A program made the position numbers and the translations under genes. A stretch of DNA of 64,000 nucleotides, taken from Methylophilus medardicus (GTDB taxonomy: Bacteria > Pseudomonadota > Gammaproteobacteria > Burkholderiales > Methylophilaceae). The first letter of the stretch is position 1. Each line of letters begins with the position of its first letter. Shown here piece by piece: positions 50,733-58,742 of this stretch. The stretch is from contig NZ_CP040948.1 of assembly GCF_006363955.1 (NCBI RefSeq), positions 186,001 through 250,000 of the forward strand. Reading direction: 5' to 3'. Below the pieces are notes generated by a model, which was not told where the DNA came from, ran no database searches, and saw only the letters and a list, made by a program, of their open reading frames with translations.

Positions 50733-51520
50733 AGTTGCAATGGCGATACTTTCTGCTCGCGGTCGGGTTTTTCACCCGCGTTCCCGTGCCGTCATTGCCT
50801 GATTTTCAAGAGACGGACCTCAATCATGCCGCCAGATACTTTCCGCTGGTGGGTTTATTCATTGGCCTGTTGGCGGCAGCGGTTTGGTGGCTGGCTAGCC
50901 TCGTGTTTCCGCCTGCGTTGGCCGTGTTATGCAGCATGGCGACGACCATCTACATGACCGGTGCGTTTCATGAGGATGGGCTGGCGGACAGTGCAGATGG
51001 CCTCGGCGGAGGCATGGACCGTGCACGCAAGCTGGAGATCATGCAAGATTCCCGGCTGGGTAGTTTTGGCGTGATTACCTTAATCGGTATGCTGCTGTTT
51101 AAGTTTCAGGCCTTATCCGCGCTGAGTCCTGCGATGTTGCCATTTGCCATGATTGCCGCACACGCGTTAAGTCGTTTGGCTGCGGTCGCCATCATGGCAA
51201 CCGCCAGTTATGTGCGATTTGCTGGCAAGTCCAAGCCGTTGGCAACCGCATTGACCCGACCAGATTTAGCTTACGCGATCCTCTTTGGCACCCTATGCTG
51301 GCTGGTTTTTAGCTTGATGCTGGGCATCAATCACACGCTTTTTACTGTCATCCGTTTTCAACTATTCACGGCCATACCCGTGCTGTTGGTCTGGTTGTGG
51401 TGGCGTCGGCTCATCCTGCGGCATTTGCAGGGGTATACCGGCGACACCCTCGGCGCGACCCAACAACTCACTGAACTCGCTTTTTATTTAGGCTTGCTTG
51501 CTTGGGAGCATTTAGCATGA
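50729..51520 (+). CDS. cobS: Adenosylcobinamide-GDP ribazoletransferase CobS (cobalamin synthase)
   Basis: A 263-residue inner-membrane enzyme that joins adenosylcobinamide-GDP with alpha-ribazole (phosphate) in the last step of B12 assembly. It has about six membrane helices. The conserved region is GAFHEDGLADSADGLGGGMD, whose Asp/Glu/His residues bind magnesium, followed by LEIMQDSRLGSFGV. The start is GTG overlapping the cobT stop, and its own stop overlaps the cobC start (ATGA). This ensures coupled translation. Confidence 0.95.
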   Translation: MKLQWRYFLLAVGFFTRVPVPSLPDFQETDLNHAARYFPLVGLFIGLLAAAVWWLASLVFPPALAVLCSMATTIYMTGAFHEDGLADSADGLGGGMDRARKLEIMQDSRLGSFGVITLIGMLLFKFQALSALSPAMLPFAMIAAHALSRLAAVAIMATASYVRFAGKSKPLATALTRPDLAYAILFGTLCWLVFSLMLGINHTLFTVIRFQLFTAIPVLLVWLWWRRLILRHLQGYTGDTLGATQQLTELAFYLGLLAWEHLA

Positions 51521-52083
51521 AACTCACTTTAGTCCGCCACACCAGTTTACAAATCGCTGAGGGCGTATGCTACGGGCAAAGCGACATTGATGTATCGGTG
51601 CATTTTGCCAATGAGCTTTCAACCCTGCAACAAAAGCTGTTGCATGAGCAGATTGATGCCGTTTATGCCAGCCCATTGCAGCGTTGTAGCAAACTGGCGC
51701 ATGCGTTAGGCTTTGATTCAATTTTGCATGATGAACGCTTGAAAGAGCTGCATTTTGGTGACTGGGAGATGCAGCCATGGACAGAGATCCCGCGCGACGT
51801 GTTTGATGTGTGGGCACAAAACTATGCCGAACTGGCACCGCCCAATGGGGAAACCTTTGCCGCCTTGCAACAGCGTGGTGTGGACTTTTTGAACGAGGCA
51901 CACAGTCGCCATGCCGGCCAGCATTTGTTGGTCGTGACGCATGGCGGCATGATCCGAGCGTTGATCGCGCATGTGCTCAACATGCCGCTCAAAGGTTTAT
52001 TCCGCTTTCATGTCGATTACGCCAGCCTGACGCGGTTAGATTTTTCGGGCGCGGTACCAAAAATTGAGTTTGTGAATCGCTAA
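51517..52083 (+). CDS. cobC: Alpha-ribazole phosphatase CobC (histidine phosphatase family)
   Basis: A 188-residue phosphatase with the catalytic H8 in LVRHTSL and the second histidine in VVTHGGMIRAL. The region YASPLQRCSKLAHALG and FGDWEMQPWTEIP fit alpha-ribazole or cobalamin-phosphate phosphatases. It removes the 5'-phosphate from the nucleotide loop. ATGA overlap with cobS makes it the third gene of the cobTSC unit. Related phosphoglycerate mutase-like phosphatases share the fold, but the context favours CobC. Confidence 0.9.
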   Translation: MKLTLVRHTSLQIAEGVCYGQSDIDVSVHFANELSTLQQKLLHEQIDAVYASPLQRCSKLAHALGFDSILHDERLKELHFGDWEMQPWTEIPRDVFDVWAQNYAELAPPNGETFAALQQRGVDFLNEAHSRHAGQHLLVVTHGGMIRALIAHVLNMPLKGLFRFHVDYASLTRLDFSGAVPKIEFVNR

Positions 52084-52107
52084 GCGCTAACGCATCCGCG
52101 ACGCAGT

Positions 52108-52443
52108 TTATTTTTTGACAGGCTGCACTTGGTCGACGGTGAGTTGGCGCGTAATGGTTTTAATCTCAATGGTTTGGCTCTGCTTTTTAAAGCGAAAACG
52201 ACAAGCATCGAGTTCCATCGAAATACAATCGACCACCTCGACTAAGCCCTGCTGGTGGATTTCTTGCGCATATAAACTACTGCGTTCAATAGCCAGATTT
52301 TCCACCGGTTGCCATCCTTGCGCCATTAATTGCTGTTTGGCTGCCAGGTAAGCGCTGCCTTGTGCAATCTGGGGTAATGCGGTGCGTGCATGGCAGGTGT
52401 GGCTCACCCATAACAAAATAAAACCATATAACAGTGTGCGCAT
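52108..52443 (-). CDS. Small exported hypothetical protein
   Basis: A 111-residue protein with a signal peptide (MRTLLYGFILLWVSHTCHA). The mature part has two cysteines (VVDCISMELDACRFRF) likely to form a disulfide, and a helix at 29-45 (SAYLAAKQQLMAQGWQPV). No family recognised. It lies on the minus strand downstream of the S4 gene but 140 bases away, so it may have its own promoter. Confidence 0.6.
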   Translation of the reverse strand: MRTLLYGFILLWVSHTCHARTALPQIAQGSAYLAAKQQLMAQGWQPVENLAIERSSLYAQEIHQQGLVEVVDCISMELDACRFRFKKQSQTIEIKTITRQLTVDQVQPVKK

Positions 52444-52583
52444 GGTGTCCTTTTAAATCCTTCTAGCGTCGCGTTTAAGCGCTGATCGTAAAAAAACGTG
52501 TCATCGCGCAAACCCTCGTGATGCATGACGTTTCCTATTCCTCTTTCTATACGGGTGAGCTTCCACATTGGATGCAGCAATCT

Positions 52584-52811
52584 TTAAGCCTGATCGCTGG
52601 CGGGCGCAGCCACCTGAACGGTTTGACCAAAGGCTGAGATTTGTTGCCCAGCGCGGATTTTAGCGGTTTTACGCCGCTCAATCTGGCCATCCACACTGAC
52701 CAAGCCCTCAGCCACCATGCTTTTGCCTTGGCCGCCACTGTCTGCGATGCCCGTGAGTTTGAGTAAATCGCACAAAGCAATGTGTTCACCGCGCAATGTA
52801 AATATTTCCAT
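52584..52811 (-). CDS. YbcJ-like S4-domain RNA-binding protein
   Basis: A 75-residue protein consisting of a single S4 RNA-binding domain (LCDLLKLTGIADSGGQGKSM, VAEGLVSVDGQIERRKTAKI, RAGQQISAFGQTVQV) as in the YbcJ family. These proteins are thought to bind structured RNA, without a defined target. It follows cobU by two bases and thus belongs to the bluB-btuF-cobU transcription unit. Why an RNA-binding protein sits in a B12 unit is not known. Confidence 0.87.
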   Translation of the reverse strand: MEIFTLRGEHIALCDLLKLTGIADSGGQGKSMVAEGLVSVDGQIERRKTAKIRAGQQISAFGQTVQVAAPASDQA

Positions 52812-52813
52812 GG

Positions 52814-53341
52814 TTATCCTTTTAACTGTAATGGTAAGCCGGCCGCCACAAAGCTCACCCGTTCGACCACTTGGGCAACCGCTTGATTCAATCGGCCTTG
52901 TTCATCCTGAAACTGGCGGTTAATTTCACCCATAGGCACAATGCCCATGCCAACCTCGTTGCTGACTAGAAATACATGGGCTTGTAGTTGTGGCAATGCG
53001 GCCAGCAAGGCTTGCTTTTCGGTCTGCCAGTCTAGGTGTGCTGGTTTATCACAGTCCGGGCAAATGCATTGCGCTAACCATAAGGTTAGGCAATCGACGA
53101 TGAAGCAATGTTCAGGGGCGTCATGCTCGAGCAGGGTTTTTCCTAGCTGAAATGGCGCCTCTAGCAACTGCCAATAGGGTGGGCGGCGTGCTTTGTGGTG
53201 GGCTACTCTGCTGGCAAACTCGTCGTCGTAGACTTGTGCCGTTGCGATGTAGGTGACAGGTAACTCTAACGCAGACGCCAAGCGCTCGGCGTAGGCACTT
53301 TTACCACTGCGCGCGCCCCCTAAGATCAAATGGCTAGGCAT
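52814..53341 (-). CDS. cobU: CobU, adenosylcobinamide kinase/guanylyltransferase
   Basis: A 175-residue bifunctional enzyme that phosphorylates adenosylcobinamide and transfers GMP to it. The P-loop is GGARSGKS at residues 8-15. VTYIATAQVYDDEFASRVAH and FLVSNEVGMGIVPMGEINRQ are typical family stretches. It feeds adenosylcobinamide-GDP to CobS. It overlaps the end of the upstream BtuF-like gene by eight bases and lies next to bluB in a minus-strand unit. The kinase/transferase role is conserved in salvage of cobinamide. Confidence 0.94.
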   Translation of the reverse strand: MPSHLILGGARSGKSAYAERLASALELPVTYIATAQVYDDEFASRVAHHKARRPPYWQLLEAPFQLGKTLLEHDAPEHCFIVDCLTLWLAQCICPDCDKPAHLDWQTEKQALLAALPQLQAHVFLVSNEVGMGIVPMGEINRQFQDEQGRLNQAVAQVVERVSFVAAGLPLQLKG

Positions 53342-54143
53342 GAATCGCTCCGTATTGGTGATGCCAGCGTTGGATGATCGCCTGTAATTGAGGCAATCCT
53401 TCGCTAAATAGGGCTGGTCCTGGTTGCAAAATAGCTACTGATTTAATTTCAAACACTTGTGCGTCGCGTATGGCTGGCATCGCTTGCCAGCCAGTGCGAG
53501 CGGCCACTTTGGCTGGCTGAAATTTTTTGCCACACCAAGAGCCGATGATAATGTCTGGTTGACGGGCGAGCACTTGCTCGGGCGTCACTTGGCGTGCTTT
53601 GGCGCTGTGAAACTGGCTCAGTTCGGGAAAACAATCTTCGCCACCGGCGGCTTCAATCAGCTCGGCAGCCCAGCGGATACTGCACATCATGGGGGTATCC
53701 CACTCCTCAAAATAGACCTTGGGTTTGCGCACCCAGTGGGCTGATTGCTGGCGAGCATTGGTTAATTGCGCTTGATACCCCGCGACCAGTTGTTGCGCTT
53801 TGTCGCTGGCACCGACTAAATCGCCCACGGTTAAAATCATTTGCAGCGTTTGATCGAGGCTGCGCTGGTTAAACACGTGAACCTGACAACCCGCTTGAAT
53901 CAGCGCGGCGGCAATCTCAGCCTGCAGGTTTGAAAAACAAAGCACGAGATCCGGTTGCAGTGCCAAAATCTTGTCGAGATTGGCGCTGGTAAAGGCACTG
54001 ACTTTTGGCTTTTCTTTTCGGGCAAGCGGTGGGCGCGTGGTAAACCCTGAGATCCCCACAATACGGTCTTGCTCACCAAGCAAATACAGCACCTCCACCG
54101 TTTCTGTCGTTAAGCAGACGATGCGTTCCGGCCAGCGACTCAT
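53334..54143 (-). CDS. BtuF-like cobalamin/cobinamide-binding protein without signal peptide
   Basis: A 269-residue class III periplasmic-binding-protein fold (LGEQDRIVGISGFTTRPPLA, LALQPDLVLCFSNLQAEIAA, YFEEWDTPMMCSIRWAAELI, ILARQPDIIIGSWCGKKFQP-like region). The family binds cobalamins or iron chelates for an ABC importer. It starts MSRWPERIVCL directly, with no signal sequence, and the ATGA overlap with bluB leaves no room for one. BtuC and BtuD genes are absent. It may therefore be a cytoplasmic corrinoid-binding protein that hands substrate to CobU. This role is inferred. Confidence 0.8.
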   Translation of the reverse strand: MSRWPERIVCLTTETVEVLYLLGEQDRIVGISGFTTRPPLARKEKPKVSAFTSANLDKILALQPDLVLCFSNLQAEIAAALIQAGCQVHVFNQRSLDQTLQMILTVGDLVGASDKAQQLVAGYQAQLTNARQQSAHWVRKPKVYFEEWDTPMMCSIRWAAELIEAAGGEDCFPELSQFHSAKARQVTPEQVLARQPDIIIGSWCGKKFQPAKVAARTGWQAMPAIRDAQVFEIKSVAILQPGPALFSEGLPQLQAIIQRWHHQYGAIHA

Positions 54144-54814
54144 GGCTGCGTCGCTGAGTGGTCCCAGCCGTTTTCCATCAACATCTCATGCAATGGCCGC
54201 TCGCTTGCCCAACCTTCTTCAACCAGCATAGGCGATTTATAAAACGTATTGACATAGCCGAGGCATAAAATGGCCACAGGTTTTGCGCCAGCAGGCATAC
54301 CAAGTAATGTGGCCAGCGCTGCTGGGTCAAACAAGCTCACCCAGCCCATGCCAATGCCTTCGGCACGCGCTGCCAGCCATAAGTTTTGAATCGCACAGCT
54401 GACCGAGGCCAGATCCATTTCAGGCAAGGTGCGCCGCCCAAAAATATGCTGTTCACGTTGGTCACATAAGGTGGCTACCAGCACTTCACCGCAGTCGAGT
54501 ATGCCTTCTACTTTGAGCCGCATGAACTCTGCCATGCGGGCAGAATCTTCAACTTCACCGATTGCATGCGCCGTCTGTTTGCGCTCTTCATTCACCAATG
54601 CATGTATCCGTTGGCGTAAATCAGTGTCGCTAATACGAATAAAACGCCAAGGTTGCATCAGCCCGACGCTGGGCGCATGGTGAGCAGCCTGCAGTAGCTT
54701 TTGCAACAATTCAGGGGCGATAGGCGTTGGCAAAAAGTGGCGCATATCGCGCCGCTCGGCGATCACCTTATAAATGGCTTCTCGTTCAGAGGTTGAATAA
54801 GCAAAGTTGTTCAT
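54140..54814 (-). CDS. bluB: BluB, 5,6-dimethylbenzimidazole synthase
   Basis: A 224-residue flavin-destroying enzyme of nitroreductase fold that makes dimethylbenzimidazole from reduced FMN and O2, the B12 lower ligand used by CobT. Features: ERRDMRHFLPTPIAPELLQK, LQAAHHAPSVGLMQPWRFI, and AARAEGIGMGWVSLFDPAAL. It ends with ATGA overlap into the BtuF-like gene. It has no visible Shine-Dalgarno site: a terminator hairpin and its T-tract lie directly before the ATG. Expression therefore depends on read-through or an unusual start. Confidence 0.94.
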   Translation of the reverse strand: MNNFAYSTSEREAIYKVIAERRDMRHFLPTPIAPELLQKLLQAAHHAPSVGLMQPWRFIRISDTDLRQRIHALVNEERKQTAHAIGEVEDSARMAEFMRLKVEGILDCGEVLVATLCDQREQHIFGRRTLPEMDLASVSCAIQNLWLAARAEGIGMGWVSLFDPAALATLLGMPAGAKPVAILCLGYVNTFYKSPMLVEEGWASERPLHEMLMENGWDHSATQP

Positions 54815-54817
54815 GAT

Positions 54818-54842
54818 AAAAAAAGCCGCATCAAGCGGCTTT
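54818..54842 (-). terminator. Terminator between btuM and bluB, abutting the bluB start
   Basis: On the minus strand AAAGCCGC (54835-54842) pairs with GCGGCTTT (54822-54829) across TTGAT and runs into a T-tract that ends only three bases before the bluB ATG at 54814. It should end the btuB-btuM transcript. Any read-through starts at a hairpin that also covers the bluB ribosome-binding region. Confidence 0.85.
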
Positions 54843-54859
54843 ATAGAATGACATTTAAT

Positions 54860-55432
54860 TTAGGCAACGTGGCTGGATTCGAGAAGCGGAAACTTGAGCC
54901 AGATAGCCAATTGCCGCACCACAAACACCAAGCCAATGTAAACCACGGTGTACAGCATCCACGCGGGCATGTACTCCCAGCCGTGCTGTAACGATGACCA
55001 CAGACCTGTCTGCGGAAAACGTCCAGAAAAAAGGTAATAGCTCTGTGTAGAGATGACAAAAGCGATTGCGCTAGTCAGCAATGAAACCGTGACGAATGGC
55101 ACCATCGCGAATGGCTTAGTTTGTTTTGCTAACCACAAGCCACCCACCCACATGACTGCATAAGTGGGCACCATGCCCCAGTAGCCATCCGTTAAACAAA
55201 ATCCCTGTGCCGGATCAATCGCCGCAGCACCAAAGTCGATGACCGCTGCGAGCAAGAAAAACAACACAAACCAGCCGACATGACGCAGCAGTAAACCACC
55301 CAGCAAAAAAAGCATGACGCTGGCATCTGGCAACGAGAATGGCGTCAACATATGGCTACCGCGGGTCAATAACATTGCAACAGCCAACATTGTTGCAACA
55401 AGTACGGATTTTTTATCGGTTAAAACGTTCAT
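54860..55432 (-). CDS. btuM: BtuM-type solitary cobalamin transporter
   Basis: A 190-residue inner-membrane protein with about six helices, of the ECF S-component fold. The segment AIDPAQGFCLTDGYWGMVPT carries a cysteine (C79) at the position corresponding to the cobalt-coordinating cysteine of BtuM from Thiobacillus denitrificans (Cys80). BtuM proteins import cobalamin without a known ATPase partner, and none is present here. It lies 61 bases after btuB, under the same riboswitch, so the two likely form the outer- and inner-membrane steps of B12 uptake. A terminator follows. Confidence 0.88.
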   Translation of the reverse strand: MNVLTDKKSVLVATMLAVAMLLTRGSHMLTPFSLPDASVMLFLLGGLLLRHVGWFVLFFLLAAVIDFGAAAIDPAQGFCLTDGYWGMVPTYAVMWVGGLWLAKQTKPFAMVPFVTVSLLTSAIAFVISTQSYYLFSGRFPQTGLWSSLQHGWEYMPAWMLYTVVYIGLVFVVRQLAIWLKFPLLESSHVA

Positions 55433-55465
55433 TGATCACTCCGTAAATATAAATCGCATGATATC

Positions 55466-55481
55466 ACTGACAGCAGTCAGT
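55466..55481 (-). promoter_or_regulatory. Hairpin between btuB and btuM
   Basis: ACTGAC (55466-55471) and GTCAGT (55476-55481) pair perfectly around a 4-base loop in the 61-base btuB-btuM gap. There is no T-tract. It may protect or process the mRNA. Confidence 0.4.
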
Positions 55482-55493
55482 CGCAAAAAAGGC

Positions 55494-57464
55494 TTATTTA
55501 AAATCGTAGCGCATACTCAGGTAAAACGAACGACCATCGGCAGGAAAGTAATAGTAGTCGTTTTGAGAGGTGCTATAAATGCCATAAGGCGCATATTTCT
55601 TGTCAGTCAAGTTTTGCGCGACAAGCGAGAGCTGAATGGCCTGAATGTTCCAGCTCGCTCTCAAGTCGACTGTGGTGTACGAAGGCATTTTATTGAGCGT
55701 GTTGGCATAGTCGCCACTGACAAATCGTTCGCCGACATAATTGATTTGTCCGACATATTGACCGTAACCGGGGCTCTGCCAATTGACTTGTGCGCGCAAC
55801 ATATCGCGAGGCACCAACGGAATCGTTTCACCTTGGTAGTTGCCGCGCGTAAATTTAGCTTCGGTGTAGGTGTAACTCAATTTTGAATGCAAGGTCGCGG
55901 AAGGTTTCCAGCCCAATTCGGCCTCGACTCCCTGATGACGCGTTGGGTCAAAGTTGGTATTGACGCCTAAGTTACCGTCATAGCCAATCTCATTGTGGAT
56001 ATTCGCTCGGTAAACGGCCAGACGGCCATCCCAATCTTGGGACTTGAACGTTGTGCCAATTTCAAAAGTCTTGGCCGTTTGCGGTTTGATGATATTGCCA
56101 AAAAATAACGGCTGAAATGTGATGGGGTCAGAACCAAACAATTCATCGGTAGTGGCTAATCTAAAGCTACTGCCGGTTTTACCATAGATGCTCCAATGTT
56201 CTTCATGGTAGTTCAAACCGAGGTCATAAGCATCATTGTAATTGGTTTTTTTGCCGGTAACGGCTGGCATTGCAAAGGGTGCGTAAGCATCTTGGGCGGC
56301 CTTTTGATCGGTGGCTTGATATCTTACGCCGCTACTTAAGCTTAAATGTGGCGTCAGCGCAGTGTCGTTGTGCCAATAAATCGCATTGCTCTCTTGTGTT
56401 GCTTTGCCATTGGCGTAGCCGCCATGGTAGTCCGCGTTCACCAGGCCACGGTAGTAGTCGTAACCAAGCACACTGACGCTCTCGAGATTGGCAAGACCAT
56501 GTGACCATTTAAACCGAGGGGTGAGTGCGTAAGTGTCAGCATCGCGAGCAGAGGTACTATTGAATGACACGTTGTTGAAGTGTGTTTTCATATTGCTGAT
56601 TGCAAATTCTGCTGCAAACTCCAAGCGGTCGCTGATCTTGATGTTGGTACCTGGTCTGATTCGGTAGCCTTCTTTGGTTTGGCTGTCAAAAGGTGTTCTT
56701 GCTGAACGCGGCTGATCGCGGTACATCGCGCTACTGATGCTGCTTGGTAAACCATTTTCTGATCGGTAGATGGCGTAATCAATAAAACTGTCTTGGTCGT
56801 TTGCGCACAAGCCTGCACGGCCACTCAATGACCATTGGTTAAAGCCTGAGTTTTGACGCCAGCCATTGGCATCCGCGCTGTGTATAAACGTATTGAAATA
56901 GAGGTCGCCAGAAGAGCCTGCGACATAACCGTCCGCCGCTTTATAACCATAACTGCCAAGCGTGCCAGTTAAAGCGGCCGCAGGTTTACCAGATTTATTG
57001 GTAATTAAATTGATCACGCCACCTGTGGCCCGATCACCATAGAGTACCGTACCATCCCCGGACAACAGTTCAATTCGCTCGATGGATTGCAGCGGGATCG
57101 ACGCCCACTGCAAGCTACCGCCATCGACTGGGTTCAGGCGCTGCCCGTCGAGAAGGATCAGCACATTTCCAGTGGCGGATTCGCCAAATCCACGCATGTC
57201 GACCCCAGCATCAATGCCCTGGTTGCCGTAAAGACTGCGCACATTCACGCCTGCTTGCATGCGCAAAATATCAGGGATGCTGATGGCAGGCGAGTTCATG
57301 ATTTCTTGCTTGCTGATCACGCGCACATTTGATCTGGGCGTGGTTGTATTTTCATCAAAGCGATTTGAAGTCACCACCACCTCATTCAGCTGAAGTTCTT
57401 CAGCGCTAAAAGCGTGGGTGTTTGAGGCCAGGCTGACACAACTGGCGAGGAGTATTTTTTTCAT
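55494..57464 (-). CDS. btuB: BtuB, TonB-dependent cobalamin receptor
   Basis: A 656-residue outer-membrane receptor that imports B12 using TonB energy. It has a signal peptide (MKKILLASCVSLASNTHA), a TonB-box-like N-terminus (ELQLNEVVVTSNRFDE), a plug domain (VISKQEIMNSPAISIPDILR, VNPVDGG, DRATGGVINLITN), and a 22-strand barrel ending in FYLSMRYDFK with terminal aromatic Lys-context. The cobalamin riboswitch upstream confirms the substrate. The start at 57464 follows the signal peptide; earlier in-frame codons lie in the leader RNA. It is first in a btuB-btuM unit. Confidence 0.94.
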   Translation of the reverse strand: MKKILLASCVSLASNTHAFSAEELQLNEVVVTSNRFDENTTTPRSNVRVISKQEIMNSPAISIPDILRMQAGVNVRSLYGNQGIDAGVDMRGFGESATGNVLILLDGQRLNPVDGGSLQWASIPLQSIERIELLSGDGTVLYGDRATGGVINLITNKSGKPAAALTGTLGSYGYKAADGYVAGSSGDLYFNTFIHSADANGWRQNSGFNQWSLSGRAGLCANDQDSFIDYAIYRSENGLPSSISSAMYRDQPRSARTPFDSQTKEGYRIRPGTNIKISDRLEFAAEFAISNMKTHFNNVSFNSTSARDADTYALTPRFKWSHGLANLESVSVLGYDYYRGLVNADYHGGYANGKATQESNAIYWHNDTALTPHLSLSSGVRYQATDQKAAQDAYAPFAMPAVTGKKTNYNDAYDLGLNYHEEHWSIYGKTGSSFRLATTDELFGSDPITFQPLFFGNIIKPQTAKTFEIGTTFKSQDWDGRLAVYRANIHNEIGYDGNLGVNTNFDPTRHQGVEAELGWKPSATLHSKLSYTYTEAKFTRGNYQGETIPLVPRDMLRAQVNWQSPGYGQYVGQINYVGERFVSGDYANTLNKMPSYTTVDLRASWNIQAIQLSLVAQNLTDKKYAPYGIYSTSQNDYYYFPADGRSFYLSMRYDFK

Positions 57465-57633
57465 GTTAGTTTCCGTGATTGCACATGCGACCCCGCATGC
57501 GAATGCATAAAAAAAGGAAACACCTGGCAGTTTCGTGCCATTAAGGAAGGATAGAAAACTTGAAAAGCGAAAGCGACCATTAAGCAGCTTTGCATTCGAA
57601 TCACCGTCACCCCGCGGTATTTCCATGTGGTTG

Positions 57634-57823
57634 GTTGTAAGGCCGGTCTCCGGGCTTGCAAGTTTTGATCTATCGCCTTCCCAAGTTTGCACTCAGTGGC
57701 GTATGGATAGACCCGCACTTGCTTACCGTTGCGGGGGCAGCACAGGATTAGCGAATAAAGGTTCACGCACCTGTTTCCCAGTTTCACCCTGACTGTAGAA
57801 ATACAGTGAGGACACCTGACAAC
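57634..57823 (-). promoter_or_regulatory. Cobalamin (AdoCbl-type) riboswitch controlling btuB
   Basis: On the minus strand the leader contains the full B12-riboswitch signature: closing stem GTTGT with ACAAC, GCTGCCCCCGCAACGGTAA in the core, CCACTG, GGGAAGGC, and the B12 box GCCCGGAGACCGGCC near 57641-57655. It lies 170 bases before the btuB ATG. With cobalamin bound it should reduce btuB-btuM expression. In the segment after it (57509-57540) GAAAC and GTTTC can pair before a T7 run, and TGGCA can pair with TGCCA over the same bases; these may be alternative terminator and antiterminator arms. Confidence 0.93.
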
Positions 57824-57960
57824 TGGGCGCTAGTGTAGTCGAAAGCCTGCTTTTTTGCCAGCCTAGCGAGGTTTGGTCGTTGGCTTTAAATTATCAATTT
57901 ACTTTGAAAAAATGCGCTTAGCTATTGACCACACTCATTTTTTTAAAAGATAATGGGCCG

Positions 57961-58161
57961 ATGGATGCCGATTTAAAAAGTCTTGAAGAGCGTGTGACAA
58001 AGTTGATTGCTTTGTGCGCCCAGCTGCGCGACGAAAACGTAGAGTTACGTCAAGAGGTGACGCGTCTGCATCAAGAGTCACAATCGTTAAAGGTGAATAT
58101 GACGCAGGCCAGTGTGCAACTGGAGCGGCTGTTGTCTGCATTGCCAGAGGAAGGCCTTTAA
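57961..58161 (+). CDS. ZapB-like coiled-coil protein (TIGR02449 family)
   Basis: A 66-residue protein that is almost entirely coiled coil (LEERVTKLIALCAQLRDENV, ELRQEVTRLHQESQSLKVNM). Proteins of this size just before zapA belong to TIGR02449 and are thought to act at the division site like ZapB. The start was set at the ATG at 57961 rather than a TTG upstream. It is separated from zapA by two bases. Confidence 0.87.
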   Translation: MDADLKSLEERVTKLIALCAQLRDENVELRQEVTRLHQESQSLKVNMTQASVQLERLLSALPEEGL

Positions 58162-58163
58162 CC

Positions 58164-58466
58164 ATGGCAAGCAAACCAATTGATATTGAAATCATGGGCC
58201 GCGCGTTCAGTGTGACGTGTACCGATGAAGAGCGCGACAGCCTGCTGCAAGCGGTGGGTTACCTAGATGGCAAGATGCGTGAGATTAGAGATGCCGGAAA
58301 AATGGTGAGTGTGGAACGTATTGCCATTATGGCGGCTCTTAACATTACGCATGAGCTATTGAACACGCGCAGCGGCGGTGTAGATGTGGGTGAGGTCAAA
58401 AAACGTATTTCTGATATGCAACAGCATATTGATGATGTGTTGTCAGGTCAGCATAAGCTGCTGTAA
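58164..58466 (+). CDS. zapA: ZapA, Z-ring-associated cell division protein
   Basis: A 100-residue protein that bundles FtsZ filaments at mid-cell. The N-terminal domain (IDIEIMGRAFSVTCTDEERD) and the helix LLQAVGYLDGKMREIRD are typical, followed by a coiled coil (VKKRISDMQQHIDDVL). The start is the ATG at 58164, two bases after the coiled-coil gene; the longer frame to 58014 overlaps that gene and lacks support. The 6S RNA gene follows, the same order as in many proteobacteria. Confidence 0.93.
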   Translation: MASKPIDIEIMGRAFSVTCTDEERDSLLQAVGYLDGKMREIRDAGKMVSVERIAIMAALNITHELLNTRSGGVDVGEVKKRISDMQQHIDDVLSGQHKLL

Positions 58467-58525
58467 CCCGCTTCATTTCACAAAATTTTCACCGTCATTG
58501 TGGTTGAAATGGCGTATCATTATTA

Positions 58526-58730
58526 GGTGTGCTAAGGCGTTGCCTGAGTCCAAAATTCCTTGAACTAGTCTTTGTTATAGGTTTCGGCTCATCAGGTGCT
58601 GTGAGATCGCACTAAGTTGGGTGGTCTTTTAAGATCCCCTTGGCGTGCGAACCTAATGTACCTTAGGCTGTTACCACCTGAACTTTTTTGGTTCAGGATT
58701 AGCGGCTCAGGTAACCCCTTAGCACATCCC
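58526..58730 (+). ncRNA. ssrS: 6S RNA (ssrS)
   Basis: About 205 bases downstream of zapA, the usual place for 6S RNA. The closing stem TGTGCTAAGG (58528-58537) pairs with CCTTAGCACA (58717-58726), and GCCTGAG pairs with CTCAGGT further in. The apical hairpin GAAC-TTTTTTG-GTTC region near 58680-58694 fits. A TATCAT box at 58515-58520 may be the -10 element. 6S RNA mimics an open promoter and sequesters sigma70 RNA polymerase, mainly in stationary phase. Ends are approximate. Confidence 0.85.
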
Positions 58731-58742
58731 TTGTTTGTTTTA

